A stretch of DNA of 36,370 nucleotides. Origin: CAMCXE01 sp041179125. GTDB lineage: Bacteria > Pseudomonadota > Gammaproteobacteria > Pseudomonadales > Cellvibrionaceae. The stretch covers positions 1 through 36,370 of the forward strand of contig JBEGTZ010000319.1 in the NCBI GenBank assembly GCA_041179125.1. The letters are read 5' to 3'. Shown piece after piece: positions 15,101 through 22,637 of this stretch. Each line of letters starts with the position of its first letter. The stretch's first letter is position 1. Made by a program: the position numbers and the translations under genes. Under the pieces are notes generated by a model. The model had not been told where the DNA came from. It saw nothing but the letters and a program-made list of their open reading frames with translations, and ran no database searches.

Positions 15101-16002
15101 TTGGTTCCAATGGCCGCAAGGCAATACAAAACGCCATAGAAGCCCGGCACATAACTTTTGCGGTTTTTTAACGCCTTGCGCCGGTACAGAATATAAGCGC
15201 TCGACAGCGCGTAGGCCTGGGCGTAATTCCCGGACATCAAGGCTAGCGCCGCCTGTCCAAGTGCTTGTAGGGCTTCAGGTAGACGCGCCTGCACCGCCGA
15301 AAACAGCGGCCAATCCCCGCGCAGCAAGGCCTGTATCGCTACATACTCCAGGTCTTCCGGCAAGGGGTTCAATTCAGATAGGTGTGCTTTGGCGTATGCA
15401 TAGGCCAAAGAACAATCGGCCAGAGGCTTCATGCGGCGCGAAAATACTTCACTTAACGCCAAGGCTTGAACATTAGGCTGCAACCGCGCCAGGGCGGGCG
15501 GCTCGCTACTTAATAAAAGCTCCGCAGGCAAGGGGAAATTACCATTGCTGGGTTGATGCATCAGCCACTCTCGCGCCTTCTCATACTGCCCGCCCAGCAC
15601 CGCCCACAAATACTCCCGCCAAAAAGTCTGCCCATCCACACCATAGAAATTGCCGTAGCGCTGAGTGGGTTCCGGGAGCGCCTGGCGCAGTTGGTAGACC
15701 CAATCCAGCGCTGCATCCGACAAAACAAGATGGCTTAAAACCGCCCCGTGGCTGGCCGGGTGGATGATATAAGTCCCACCATTTTGCTGCCGCGCAAGAA
15801 TATCTAACTTAACCAAACGCCCAATCACCTCCCGCACCAGCGCCACATCCAACCGCTTGCCAATAGGCGCTTCTACTTCCAGTTGAATTAACAGCTTTAA
15901 CAAAGGCCCTTGGCCGATGCTATTGGTTAAAGCAAAGGCATAGGCGATGGCTAAATCCAGGGCGCGGAATTTATCTAAATTGATGGGGGTGACGAAGGAC
16001 AT
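11932..16002 (-). CDS. SNF2-family helicase-like ATPase
   Basis: The product has 1356 aa. The N-terminal ~870 residues lack recognised motifs apart from a helical repeat-like look and a winged-helix-like start. The C-terminal SNF2 engine has LRDYQLQGYQWL, Walker A with DDMGLGKT (Lys939), a DEAQ box at Asp1024, SGTPVENHLGELWNL, FILRRTKTQV, and helicase C motifs GTGLNLTAADYVIHLDPWWN and DRAHRMGQ. It is expected to be an ATP-driven translocase on double-stranded DNA, remodelling protein-DNA complexes; the target is unknown. Large SNF2 proteins of this layout are common in Pseudomonas-like bacteria. The last 75 codons are duplicated at 9421-9648. The start at 16002 follows an AT-rich stretch; upstream lie only repeats. 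Confidence 0.9.
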   Translation of the reverse strand: MSFVTPINLDKFRALDLAIAYAFALTNSIGQGPLLKLLIQLEVEAPIGKRLDVALVREVIGRLVKLDILARQQNGGTYIIHPASHGAVLSHLVLSDAALDWVYQLRQALPEPTQRYGNFYGVDGQTFWREYLWAVLGGQYEKAREWLMHQPSNGNFPLPAELLLSSEPPALARLQPNVQALALSEVFSRRMKPLADCSLAYAYAKAHLSELNPLPEDLEYVAIQALLRGDWPLFSAVQARLPEALQALGQAALALMSGNYAQAYALSSAYILYRRKALKNRKSYVPGFYGVLYCLAAIGTNTPASLKAASVQVDEGLKHPTACYGLLHPLLEQLMRGQPITPASRHSTVSIRHSEFDGVIQVIVLYWQGFAFNGNLQQPMLNEVKHFKAMGYHWLAAQLDAALMKIFPVKTQMPGWLEQNQQVPLLNALVKEESWKRALSALANINKPAAAAQSGAQRLVWWLSWSHGDINLEPREQKCSAKGLWSKGRPVAFKRFYNNEFETPLSEQDKLITQCVEREHHYYSDQYELNMTKALPLLVNHPALYWADAPDVRVDVVAGEVTLQLTESKGEIRLRLEPDMDTDDTYRCQKTTPTRLTLYTNTSEIKQIASILGAGLSVPSAAKAQLVEAMSAIAPHIAIHSDLPELAAHIPSQPADTTIYAHLLPLNEGLRLQFLQRPLPEGSWFAPGKGPANVVGEVAGSPLQAVRTLKDEKKRLAQLLEACPSLADAEQLDGEQEWHIEHPEACLELLSELKAQPEDAVQLVWPQGERMRLKGNRSLKEMRLKVKKQGEWFEADGAITLDDGRVIALRELLHLMNDSTGRFLKLGDNDYLALTNNFRRRLQELNAFAETNSKGGLRINPLAAPALAELAAEVGELDADKAWREQVKKLDALADFHPKLPSTLQAELRDYQLQGYQWLARLAHWGVGACLADDMGLGKTVQALALLLNRALGGPALVVAPLSVAMNWLSEAQKFAPTLKVRAYNSNRDLTDLGAFDLVVASYGMLQQDAERFAAQHWHTIVLDEAQAIKNAATKRSQAAMSLTADFKMLASGTPVENHLGELWNLFRFINPGLLGSKERFAQRFSTPIENGNSDARSHLKKLIQPFILRRTKTQVLRELPARTEITLQVELTDAERHLYEALRQQAMENVAVAKAKPMQILAEITKLRRFCCNPKLVLQNTSVSASKLSVFAETLEELLENKHKALVFSQFVDHLAIVREYLDKQGIHYQYLDGSTPALERKKRVDSFQAGEGDVFLISLKAGGTGLNLTAADYVIHLDPWWNPAVEDQASDRAHRMGQQRPVTIYRLVTQNTIEEKIIALHGEKRDLADSLLDGGEAAGKLDTAALLRLLKDSV

Positions 16003-16110
16003 AGGCGGATTCTGGGCGGTAAGTTTGTGGGTTTGGATAGTGATCGTTAAAAAGGCAGTTAGAATTTTTAGCTTTTATTGAATATCAATTGGTTGATTAT
16101 GGTTTTGTGC

Positions 16111-16150
16111 TCAACTGAGGTTTCTAGGTTTCTAGGTTTCTAGGTTTAAG
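16111..16150 (+). repeat. TCAACTG motif with expanded 8-bp tandem units
   Basis: TCAACTG is followed by three AGGTTTCT units (16118-16141) and a partial AGGTTT. Other copies in the window carry a single AGGTTTYT unit between TCAACTG and AGGTT, so this one has expanded by two units. It lies between the SNF2 gene start and the MITE. Confidence 0.75.
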
Positions 16151-16252
16151 GGCCAGTCCCACTAAATATCACTCCATAAATTCTTACGTGAATAGCCTAA
16201 CGCGCAAGGCAGATCAATTTTATTGCGAAGAAATACCCCACCTTAGGCATTA

Positions 16253-16392
16253 GGGCACCTCCGGAAATTCAATTTTTGTGATGATCGCGAGGCATTTTCG
16301 CACGGAAGGAGGGAGTTTATGCGGTATAAATGACCGACTGAGTACGAAAATAACGACGCGAGCGCGCAAAAAATGGATTTCCGGAGGTGCTC
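16253..16392. mobile_element. 140-bp MITE with inverted repeats and ATTA target duplication
   Basis: The ends are GGGCACCTCCGGAAAT on the left and, reverse-complemented, GAGCACCTCCGGAAAT on the right. The match extends to about 26 bp with three differences. The element is flanked by ATTA at 16249-16252 and 16393-16396; the flanks can also be read as a 6-bp CATTAG repeat if the end is set one base further in. There is no room for a transposase, so it would be moved in trans. The family is not certain; a 4-bp target with short inverted ends suits IS5-like elements. Confidence 0.8.
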
Positions 16393-16455
16393 ATTAGCGA
16401 GAAACGCACACAATGTGTCTCACAGGCAGGGCGTGGTGCTAGGAAAAACATCACA

Positions 16456-17085
16456 TTACAACTCCAAGTTCGCCCGCAGCTGCGCCAACTTTTCTATGGC
16501 CTGAGCCTTATCCGTCGGCACTGCCTCCAAGGCCGCAATGGCGGGTGCAGAGGGTGCAACCAGCGTTGCCCCCGCGCGCACCTTAGCGCACACATCCAGA
16601 TACTTTGCTTTAAACACCGGGTAGGCCACCGCCTCAGATTGCGTGTGTAAAAAATACCAATCGCAGGATTTACCGGCGTAATAAACCGCAAGATGGCTCC
16701 AGGTAAAAGCCGCCTTGGGCGAAGGCGCGCGGCACGCCTCAGTGTAAGCAGAATGTGGATCAGGAAAAGCGGTGGTGTTATCCGCCTGTTCACAATAGTG
16801 AATCATGGTATGCAGGCTGGGCAGGTATTCGCTATTTTCAATCACCCCGCGCGCGCCCAGTAAAATCGCCTGCGGCGTAAAACGCCCCAGTATTTCCAGC
16901 CACAAACGTTTGGTGTGGTTTAACTCTTCCACATCACCAAACGCCTTATGGTATTGATTTAAATAATTGCGGCGGAATAAAGCAAATACCTGATTAATAG
17001 CATCAATTAATTCTGCACTGGCCTTTGCCCCTTGCGGGCGGCCTGCATTATTGTGCCCAGCTGCGGTCGGTGAGTTCGTCGACAA
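16456..17085 (-). CDS. Lambda P-like replication protein (helicase loader type)
   Basis: The core resembles the phage replication protein P family: INQVFALFRRNYLNQYHKAF, then KRLWLEILGRFTPQAILLGA, YLPSLHTMIHYCEQA and a DPHSAYTEACRAPSP segment leading to WSHLAVYYAGKSCDWYFL. Lambda P and relatives bind the replicative helicase DnaB and deliver it to an origin. The open frame extends to 17154, but a TTG at 17085 has GGGAGA at good spacing. It gives a 38-nt overlap with the DnaT-like gene instead of 107, so I prefer it; ATG 17115 is another option. Overlap with the upstream gene means coupled expression. No other phage genes are nearby, so this looks like a chromosomal pair, not a prophage. Confidence 0.75.
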   Translation of the reverse strand: MSTNSPTAAGHNNAGRPQGAKASAELIDAINQVFALFRRNYLNQYHKAFGDVEELNHTKRLWLEILGRFTPQAILLGARGVIENSEYLPSLHTMIHYCEQADNTTAFPDPHSAYTEACRAPSPKAAFTWSHLAVYYAGKSCDWYFLHTQSEAVAYPVFKAKYLDVCAKVRAGATLVAPSAPAIAALEAVPTDKAQAIEKLAQLRANLEL

Positions 17086-18343
17086 GTGATATCTCCCGTG
17101 TTGAACGTTGTGCATTTTCCGACTTGTCGGTATTGGCCCAACGCTTTTTAACATACTGTAAAAAACGTGTATTCCACGAATGATACACCTGATTGCTATC
17201 GCGCCAATAAATCACAAATTCAGCCAACAATTGCTTCGCAAAATTCAAATCAATATTAGCCAGGCGCAACACATCATAAACATCATCTGAGGGCTGCCAA
17301 CTAGCAGGAATTCGGCGCGGCACCGTATCGTGTTCCAGCGCGCTTTGATAACTCAACCACTGCCGCTGCACATGATCGCGAAATTTACGGTTCCAATTAT
17401 CGGATTCGGCTTTTTGTTCGCGCCAATACAGTTCAAATTCCGGCACCGCATCCTCAATAAAATCGCGGCTAATGCCCCCGCGCACCATCACCTCGATGGC
17501 ATCCTCGCTGGGGCGCCAGCCTTTAAATATCGGCACATTCATCCTCGCCGTATTGCGCATCGCATAACTGTGGAATTCCAAATTCCAATTCTCCGGGGCG
17601 CCGCCATGCATCAACCAATAATGCACAAACTTCGGAATTAACTCTTCGATTTTTTTCGCCTCAATCCCTGCGGAGTTAACTAACGCATGCAAAACTTCCT
17701 GGCTTGGGCGCCAATCAAAATGAATAGGCACTTGCCGCTGTTTTACCGCCTGTTTCGCCTCTTGCTCGCGCCAACGCGCCAGCACATGTTTTAAAAATTT
17801 ACTGCCCCATGCGCGGGCAGCTTCATTGCGTTCGCGCCAATAAAGCACAAACTCACCCACCTGGTTCAACGCAAAATCCTGAGGAATATTAAGCTGTTGA
17901 ATGCGGCTTAATGTATCCGCATCCGGCTGCCAGCCCGGCGCAATAAAATTCAACGATGGGCCACTTTTAGTCGAGGCTTCAGGATAAGTAGGCTTTAAAT
18001 GATTAAGCTGCGTGCGCGCCACAAAGGCAAAATTAATCTGCCGGGACTGGGAATAGGGCGCTGATGCTAATAACAACACACCCTTAGCCTTTAAATTCGC
18101 CAATATCCGCTGCACATCTAAGGGTTGCCAAAAAGGCATTAAAGAATTCACCAATGGCTCATCCAACACAAACCATTGGCCACCAGGCCGTGGCTGCACC
18201 GGCACAAAACGTGCGGCTTCATGCAGCAAAGTGAACAAGGTGGCTTCTTCAAGGCCAAGCAGGCGAGCAAGCTCAACGGACACCACAAGCGGGCGCTCAG
18301 GCACCCAAGGGTTGGTGGGGGTTGGCGGGGGGGCTAGGGACAT
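17048..18343 (-). CDS. DnaT-like protein with four tandem ssDNA-binding modules
   Basis: The 431-aa product begins with a winged-helix-like region (about residues 15-110: VSVELARLLGLEEATLFTLL, LDVQRILANLKAKGVLLL). It then has four repeats of the DnaT-type DNA-binding module at about 138-191, 211-265, 276-329 and 349-402. Each has W-x-P at the start, F-x-x-YW in the middle and a W..F segment before a terminal basic helix; module 2 lacks the final Trp, so it may be weaker. E. coli DnaT (179 aa) has a single such module and helps PriA/PriB restart forks by promoting DnaB-DnaC loading. The overlapping P-like gene supplies a candidate loader, so the pair may form a primosome. Function is inferred; the repeats are directly visible. 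Confidence 0.8.
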   Translation of the reverse strand: MSLAPPPTPTNPWVPERPLVVSVELARLLGLEEATLFTLLHEAARFVPVQPRPGGQWFVLDEPLVNSLMPFWQPLDVQRILANLKAKGVLLLASAPYSQSRQINFAFVARTQLNHLKPTYPEASTKSGPSLNFIAPGWQPDADTLSRIQQLNIPQDFALNQVGEFVLYWRERNEAARAWGSKFLKHVLARWREQEAKQAVKQRQVPIHFDWRPSQEVLHALVNSAGIEAKKIEELIPKFVHYWLMHGGAPENWNLEFHSYAMRNTARMNVPIFKGWRPSEDAIEVMVRGGISRDFIEDAVPEFELYWREQKAESDNWNRKFRDHVQRQWLSYQSALEHDTVPRRIPASWQPSDDVYDVLRLANIDLNFAKQLLAEFVIYWRDSNQVYHSWNTRFLQYVKKRWANTDKSENAQRSTREISLVDELTDRSWAQ

Positions 18344-18464
18344 ATTCTACCCATCACATAAAACACACAGGACAGTTGGGCAGGCCTATTGCGGTATTTT
18401 TACCACCGACGAAAGGAAATTAGGCGAGTTGAGCGAGACTAAAATAGCGAGGTTTTATATGAGA

Positions 18465-19448
18465 TTACTGGTAATTCTTGCTGATCATATCTTGAGCCGC
18501 TTTGGCCTGGGGGCCGCCACCTTCAATAATTTCATCCAGCACCACACGCGCCTCTTCTTTATCGCCGCGCTGGAAATACACGCGCGCCAAACGCAACCGC
18601 GCTTCATCGGCTTTTAATTCCCTCGGGTAACGCTTAATCATACGCTCGTAGGATTCAATCGCTTTTTCTGGTTTATTTTGGCTTTGGTATGCACTGCCAA
18701 CCCAAAAAAGTGCATTGGGGGCATATTTCCCTTTGGGAAATTGCGCCAAATACTGGTTCATGGCTGAAACACCGCCATCGTAATCTTTGGTTTTCACAAT
18801 TAAATTCAATGCAGAACTGTACACAGTGAATTCATCGGCACCGGAATCTGTTGAAGCGCTAGCCGCTTCGGTATCTACAGAGGAATCGCTTGCGCGCTCA
18901 CTTAAAACGCGGCCTTTTTTAGTTGAAGCACTGGCAACCGCTGTGGCAGACGCAACCGCGCCATCCACTAGGCCTTCTTCAATGGCTTCGTTTTGGAGGC
19001 TGCTGCTGGTTTGGTCTTTTTTGAGGCTTTTTTTTTCTGCTGATGGTTTTTCCGCAAGAGCGGATTTTTTGTCACCGATTGGGGCATCGTCGACAGCATG
19101 GGATGCTGTCGATGCTCCTCCCTTATTCAAGGCGCTCACCCGACGATCCAAGTCCATATAGTCCTCTTCACGTTGAGCTTTAAGGCGCTTGATATCGTTG
19201 GCCTGTTGCTCCACCAACCCGCGCAATTGCTGAATTTCTTCTTGCATCGCTTGGATTTGTGAATAGTCAGACGAACCCGACCCCATGCGTGTAGTCACTG
19301 GTGGGGGGGCTGTGCTGGGGGCTGGGCCAGGATAAACAGTCACCGCCTCTGGTGAAGTAACCGGTTCTGAATCGATAACTTCTACACGGGCAAAGGCGGC
19401 GCTGCTAACTGCCATCACAAGGATGGCAGTGAGGGAGGATTTCAACAT
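18465..19448 (-). CDS. cpoB: CpoB (YbgF), Tol-Pal-associated TPR periplasmic protein
   Basis: The 327-aa protein has a signal peptide (ends near AFA at residues 18-20), a short coiled coil (YSQIQAMQEEIQQLRGLVEQ) for trimerisation, and a long Ser/Ala/Lys linker. A C-terminal TPR domain follows (about 205-327: YSSALNLIVKTKDYDGGVSA, NALFWVGSAYQSQNKPEKAI, ARLRLARVYFQRGDKEEARV). CpoB couples PBP1b activity to outer-membrane constriction through TolA in E. coli. It is the last gene of the tol-pal set, 12 bp after pal. The linker of about 100 aa, with ASASTDSGADEF-type sequence, is longer than usual. Confidence 0.93.
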   Translation of the reverse strand: MLKSSLTAILVMAVSSAAFARVEVIDSEPVTSPEAVTVYPGPAPSTAPPPVTTRMGSGSSDYSQIQAMQEEIQQLRGLVEQQANDIKRLKAQREEDYMDLDRRVSALNKGGASTASHAVDDAPIGDKKSALAEKPSAEKKSLKKDQTSSSLQNEAIEEGLVDGAVASATAVASASTKKGRVLSERASDSSVDTEAASASTDSGADEFTVYSSALNLIVKTKDYDGGVSAMNQYLAQFPKGKYAPNALFWVGSAYQSQNKPEKAIESYERMIKRYPRELKADEARLRLARVYFQRGDKEEARVVLDEIIEGGGPQAKAAQDMISKNYQ

Positions 19449-19460
19449 TATGTCAAAAAC

Positions 19461-19946
19461 TTACTTAAGTTCTACGCGACGGTTTTTAGACCAAGAACCT
19501 TCTGCGTGGCCTTTTTCAGCAGGTTGTTCTTCGCCGAAGCTTACTACTTCAACAGCAGAACTTACGCCTTGAGAAGCCAAGAAGTCTTTAACCGCAGCAG
19601 CACGCTTCTCGCCCAGAGCCATGTTGTATTCACGGCTACCGCGCTCGTCAGCATGACCTTCTAAACGCAGTGAACGTGGAGCAGCTTTTAAGTACTCAGC
19701 ATGAGCCAACAGAGCAGCGCGAGTTTGCTCGGTTAATACAAATGAATCGAACTCAAAGTAGAACACGTTGCCCGCAGCGTCAGCAGCAGCTTTAAGAGCG
19801 TCTAAGTTGGCGCCTTGAGCAACTGGAGCTTCAGCAACAGGACCAGCAGGTGGAGTTTCATTGCCTTTTTTCTTGCTTGAAGAACAGCCGCTTAACAGAC
19901 CTAATACAGCGATCAGGGCAAATACGGTTTTAAAAGTGTTTAACAT
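19461..19946 (-). CDS. pal: Pal, peptidoglycan-associated lipoprotein
   Basis: The product has 161 aa with lipobox LLSGC (Cys21), a Pro/Ala linker and an OmpA-like peptidoglycan-binding domain: VFYFEFDSFVLTEQTRAALL, LRLEGHADERGSREYNMALG and SKNRRVELK. These carry the conserved Asp and Arg residues that bind diaminopimelate. It anchors the outer membrane to the wall and partners TolB. It lies 46 bp downstream of tolB, in the standard order. Confidence 0.97.
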   Translation of the reverse strand: MLNTFKTVFALIAVLGLLSGCSSSKKKGNETPPAGPVAEAPVAQGANLDALKAAADAAGNVFYFEFDSFVLTEQTRAALLAHAEYLKAAPRSLRLEGHADERGSREYNMALGEKRAAAVKDFLASQGVSSAVEVVSFGEEQPAEKGHAEGSWSKNRRVELK

Positions 19947-19992
19947 TTTATCACTCCCAAGTGAACAGGTTTTACGAGTCGAAAATAACTCA

Positions 19993-21270
19993 TCATTTCA
20001 AAAATGGTGACCACGCGGGTTCGCGTACATCACCTTGTCTTGACGGCATTGTAAATTTCACGCCAGCGTCCATAGAGACCGCGCCGAGCACTCCTTTACC
20101 TTGCTGCTGCGTAGCATACAACAACATGGCGCCGTTGGGAGCTACGCTAGGCGATTCATCTAACAAAGTTTCCGTCAATATCCGCATATCACCTGTTTTC
20201 AAATCTTGAGAGGCGATATGAAAGATGCCTTTATCACGGTGAACCATAACAATGCTTTTTCCATCGGGAGTTACCCGTGGGCGTGCATTATATTCACCGT
20301 CAAATGTCACTCTCTCAGGGCGGCCCGAGGCCAAATCCACCTGATAAATCTGCGGGCTTCCGCCACGGCTCGATGTAAATAATACCGAGCGGCCATCGGC
20401 TGAAAACGATGGCTCATGGTCGATGCCAAAATGATCCGTAATTCGCTGTAATTGCCGAGAGGCAATATTCATTACATAAATTTCTGGGTTGCCGTCTTTT
20501 GATAAACACATAGCCAGGCGTGTGTCATCCGGCGAAAACGCAGGAGCACCATTTAACCCAGGAAAATTAGTCATCTGAGTTTTGCGCCCGCTTGCCAGCT
20601 CCATAATATAAATGGCTGGCCGCGTAGTTTCAAATGAAACGTATGCAATTTTATCACCACGATGAGACCACACGGGTGAAAGAATTGGCAATTTAGAGGC
20701 TTGCAGCACACGTTCACGGGCGCCGTCGATATCCGCAAAGACTAATCGATAACGCCCAGGGCCTTTGTATCCTAAGTCTTCTACGTACACCATTTTGGTG
20801 GAGAAAATACCTGGAATTCCAGTGATTTTTTCAAATACGGCATCGCTTACGGCATGGGCTATATCGCGTAATTGGCTCACTTGGCCTACGGTATTTCCGC
20901 TAAATACTTGCCGCCCGGATAACACATCGTAGAGTTCAAAATGTAGGGTATAACGGCCATCGGGGGATGCGCTCATGGAGCCGATGACCACATAAGAAAC
21001 TTTTAAACGCTGCCAATCGCGGAAATACACTTCTTTTTGCGTGGTGGGGTGCGAGAGCATTTCTGTTTTGGCGACGGTTTGAAATAACCCGCTGCGGTCT
21101 AAATCGGCGGAGACTATTTGCTGTAAATCTTCAGGCAAACCTGTGGTATTGCCAAAAGGCACAATGGCAATGGGCGTGGGCTTGGCGCTGCCTTTGGTAA
21201 TTTCTACGGTTAATAAAGCCTGCGCCGATAGGCTGATCCAGCTTAAAAAAATGGCAATGATTAATCTCAT
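19993..21270 (-). CDS. tolB: TolB, periplasmic beta-propeller of the Tol-Pal system
   Basis: The 425-aa protein has a signal peptide (ends near AQA), an N-terminal domain with PIAIVPFGN and a six-bladed propeller made of repeated SPDDTRLAMCLSKDGNPEIY-type blades. It binds Pal and receives force from TolA. The start overlaps the tolA stop by 4 nt (ATGA), so translation is coupled. Confidence 0.97.
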   Translation of the reverse strand: MRLIIAIFLSWISLSAQALLTVEITKGSAKPTPIAIVPFGNTTGLPEDLQQIVSADLDRSGLFQTVAKTEMLSHPTTQKEVYFRDWQRLKVSYVVIGSMSASPDGRYTLHFELYDVLSGRQVFSGNTVGQVSQLRDIAHAVSDAVFEKITGIPGIFSTKMVYVEDLGYKGPGRYRLVFADIDGARERVLQASKLPILSPVWSHRGDKIAYVSFETTRPAIYIMELASGRKTQMTNFPGLNGAPAFSPDDTRLAMCLSKDGNPEIYVMNIASRQLQRITDHFGIDHEPSFSADGRSVLFTSSRGGSPQIYQVDLASGRPERVTFDGEYNARPRVTPDGKSIVMVHRDKGIFHIASQDLKTGDMRILTETLLDESPSVAPNGAMLLYATQQQGKGVLGAVSMDAGVKFTMPSRQGDVREPAWSPFLK

Positions 21271-22172
21271 TGTCTTAAATCCTCGGGTCTAAATAATATT
21301 TCCAATTCACGGAAGTCCTGCTCAAACAGTTCAGGATCCATACCTTGTAATTCTTTAAATTGTTCTACTGCACGCACCGCTTGTTCGGCGGAGCGGTCAA
21401 ATTCGTCACTGCCGCTGCTTTTTACCACTTCCACATCACTGATGCGCCCGGTGGGCACAATGGAAATGCGCAGCACGCAGGCCATGCCATTGCGTGCTGA
21501 AGGCGGGCGGTTCCATTTGCGCTCGATGCGGTCTTTGATCATCGCCAAATAAGAATTAGCGGCCTCGTCAGACTGTTCGGCGCGCACTCTGCGCTCTTCT
21601 GCTTGTTTTAACTTTAACTGTTCTTGTTTCTTTTTTTCCGCTTGTTTTTCTTTGCGTATTTTATCTTCTGCTTTGCGTTTTTCTTCTTGCGCTTTGGCGG
21701 CCAGTTCTTCTGCTTTGAGTTTTTCCTCCGCCGCTTTGGCTTCTGCTTCAGCTTTTTCTTTGGCTTCTTTTTCTTTTTCCTGTTCTTTTTTACGCTTAAA
21801 GGCTAATTCTTCTTCAATTTTTGTTTCTTGTTCTTTTTTCTGTTCTTCTTGTTGCTGCGCTTTTTTTTGTGTTTCTTCGGCGAGTTTTTCAGCCGCTGCT
21901 TTGCGGTCTTCTTGTTCGCGGTTTTTGATGTCTTCTACTTTTTCTACGGCTTGAGAAACCTCAACTTTGTTTATTTTGCGGGTGTCTTCCGTGTGCGCAA
22001 CTTTGGTTTTTGTTTTTAAGGAAACCAGTTTAGCTTCAATTACTTGTACTTCTACTATTTTGGGCGGTGGATCTTGGTGGGTTTCCCAATAATAAAGCCC
22101 GCCTAATAAGCCTAAGTGCAGTGCGAGGCTTGCGAGGGTGGGTATTGCGTTTTTGCGCACCGCGTCCGACAT
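21267..22172 (-). CDS. tolA: TolA, envelope-spanning protein
   Basis: The product has 301 aa. One N-terminal membrane helix (about 12-28) is followed by a long Lys/Glu/Ala/Gln-rich helical domain (about 75-205). The C-terminal domain (about 206-301) has the expected SYLAMIKDRIERKWNRPPSA, a central CVLRISIVPTGRISDVEV and a final helix. TolA spans the periplasm and uses TolQ-TolR proton-driven movement to act on TolB-Pal. It starts 3 bp after tolR and overlaps tolB by 4 nt. Confidence 0.95.
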   Translation of the reverse strand: MSDAVRKNAIPTLASLALHLGLLGGLYYWETHQDPPPKIVEVQVIEAKLVSLKTKTKVAHTEDTRKINKVEVSQAVEKVEDIKNREQEDRKAAAEKLAEETQKKAQQQEEQKKEQETKIEEELAFKRKKEQEKEKEAKEKAEAEAKAAEEKLKAEELAAKAQEEKRKAEDKIRKEKQAEKKKQEQLKLKQAEERRVRAEQSDEAANSYLAMIKDRIERKWNRPPSARNGMACVLRISIVPTGRISDVEVVKSSGSDEFDRSAEQAVRAVEQFKELQGMDPELFEQDFRELEILFRPEDLRQ

Positions 22173-22175
22173 AAA

Positions 22176-22622
22176 TTAAGGACTGTTTGGATCCGTAACT
22201 AAACCCACCGATTTTGCTCCCGCCTGTTGTAATTCTGCCATTAGAGTTACCACCACGCCGTATTCAACGCTGCGGTCGCCGCGCACCAACACCGGTGTGG
22301 TGGGTTCAGCGTTCAACAAAACACTTACTTTTTGCTTAATTTCGGCCAAGGGCATTTGTGTGCCGCCCGCTTCTGCGGCTTCTTTGCCTACATCCAGCCA
22401 ATAGGAGCCGTCTTTTTTGACGCCTACGTTAATTACATCTTTTTTGGCATCCACCGGTTTGGCGGCAGCTTTGGGTAATTCTACTTTGACGCCTTGGGTG
22501 AGCATGGGCGCCGTGACCATAAAAATAACCAGCAGTACCAACATCACGTCAATGTAAGGTACGACGTTGATTTCAGCCATAGGCCGTTTGCGTTTGCCGC
22601 CATTTTTGATTACTGCTGCCAT
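22176..22622 (-). CDS. tolR: TolR, proton-channel partner of TolQ
   Basis: The product has 148 aa. A single helix includes the conserved Asp in PYIDVMLVLLVIFMVTAP, which sits in the proton path. A periplasmic domain follows with MPLAEIKQKVSVLLNAEP and LVRGDRSVEYGVVVTLMAEL, ending VGLVTDP. The start at 22622 gives an Arg/Lys-rich cytoplasmic tail. It lies 15 bp after tolQ. Confidence 0.96.
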   Translation of the reverse strand: MAAVIKNGGKRKRPMAEINVVPYIDVMLVLLVIFMVTAPMLTQGVKVELPKAAAKPVDAKKDVINVGVKKDGSYWLDVGKEAAEAGGTQMPLAEIKQKVSVLLNAEPTTPVLVRGDRSVEYGVVVTLMAELQQAGAKSVGLVTDPNSP

Positions 22623-22637
22623 ATCCGGTGCGGCGCC

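Noticed and set aside
16456..18343. Replication protein pair considered as part of a prophage
   Set aside because: No integrase, capsid, lysis or repressor genes are nearby; both sides are chromosomal housekeeping genes.
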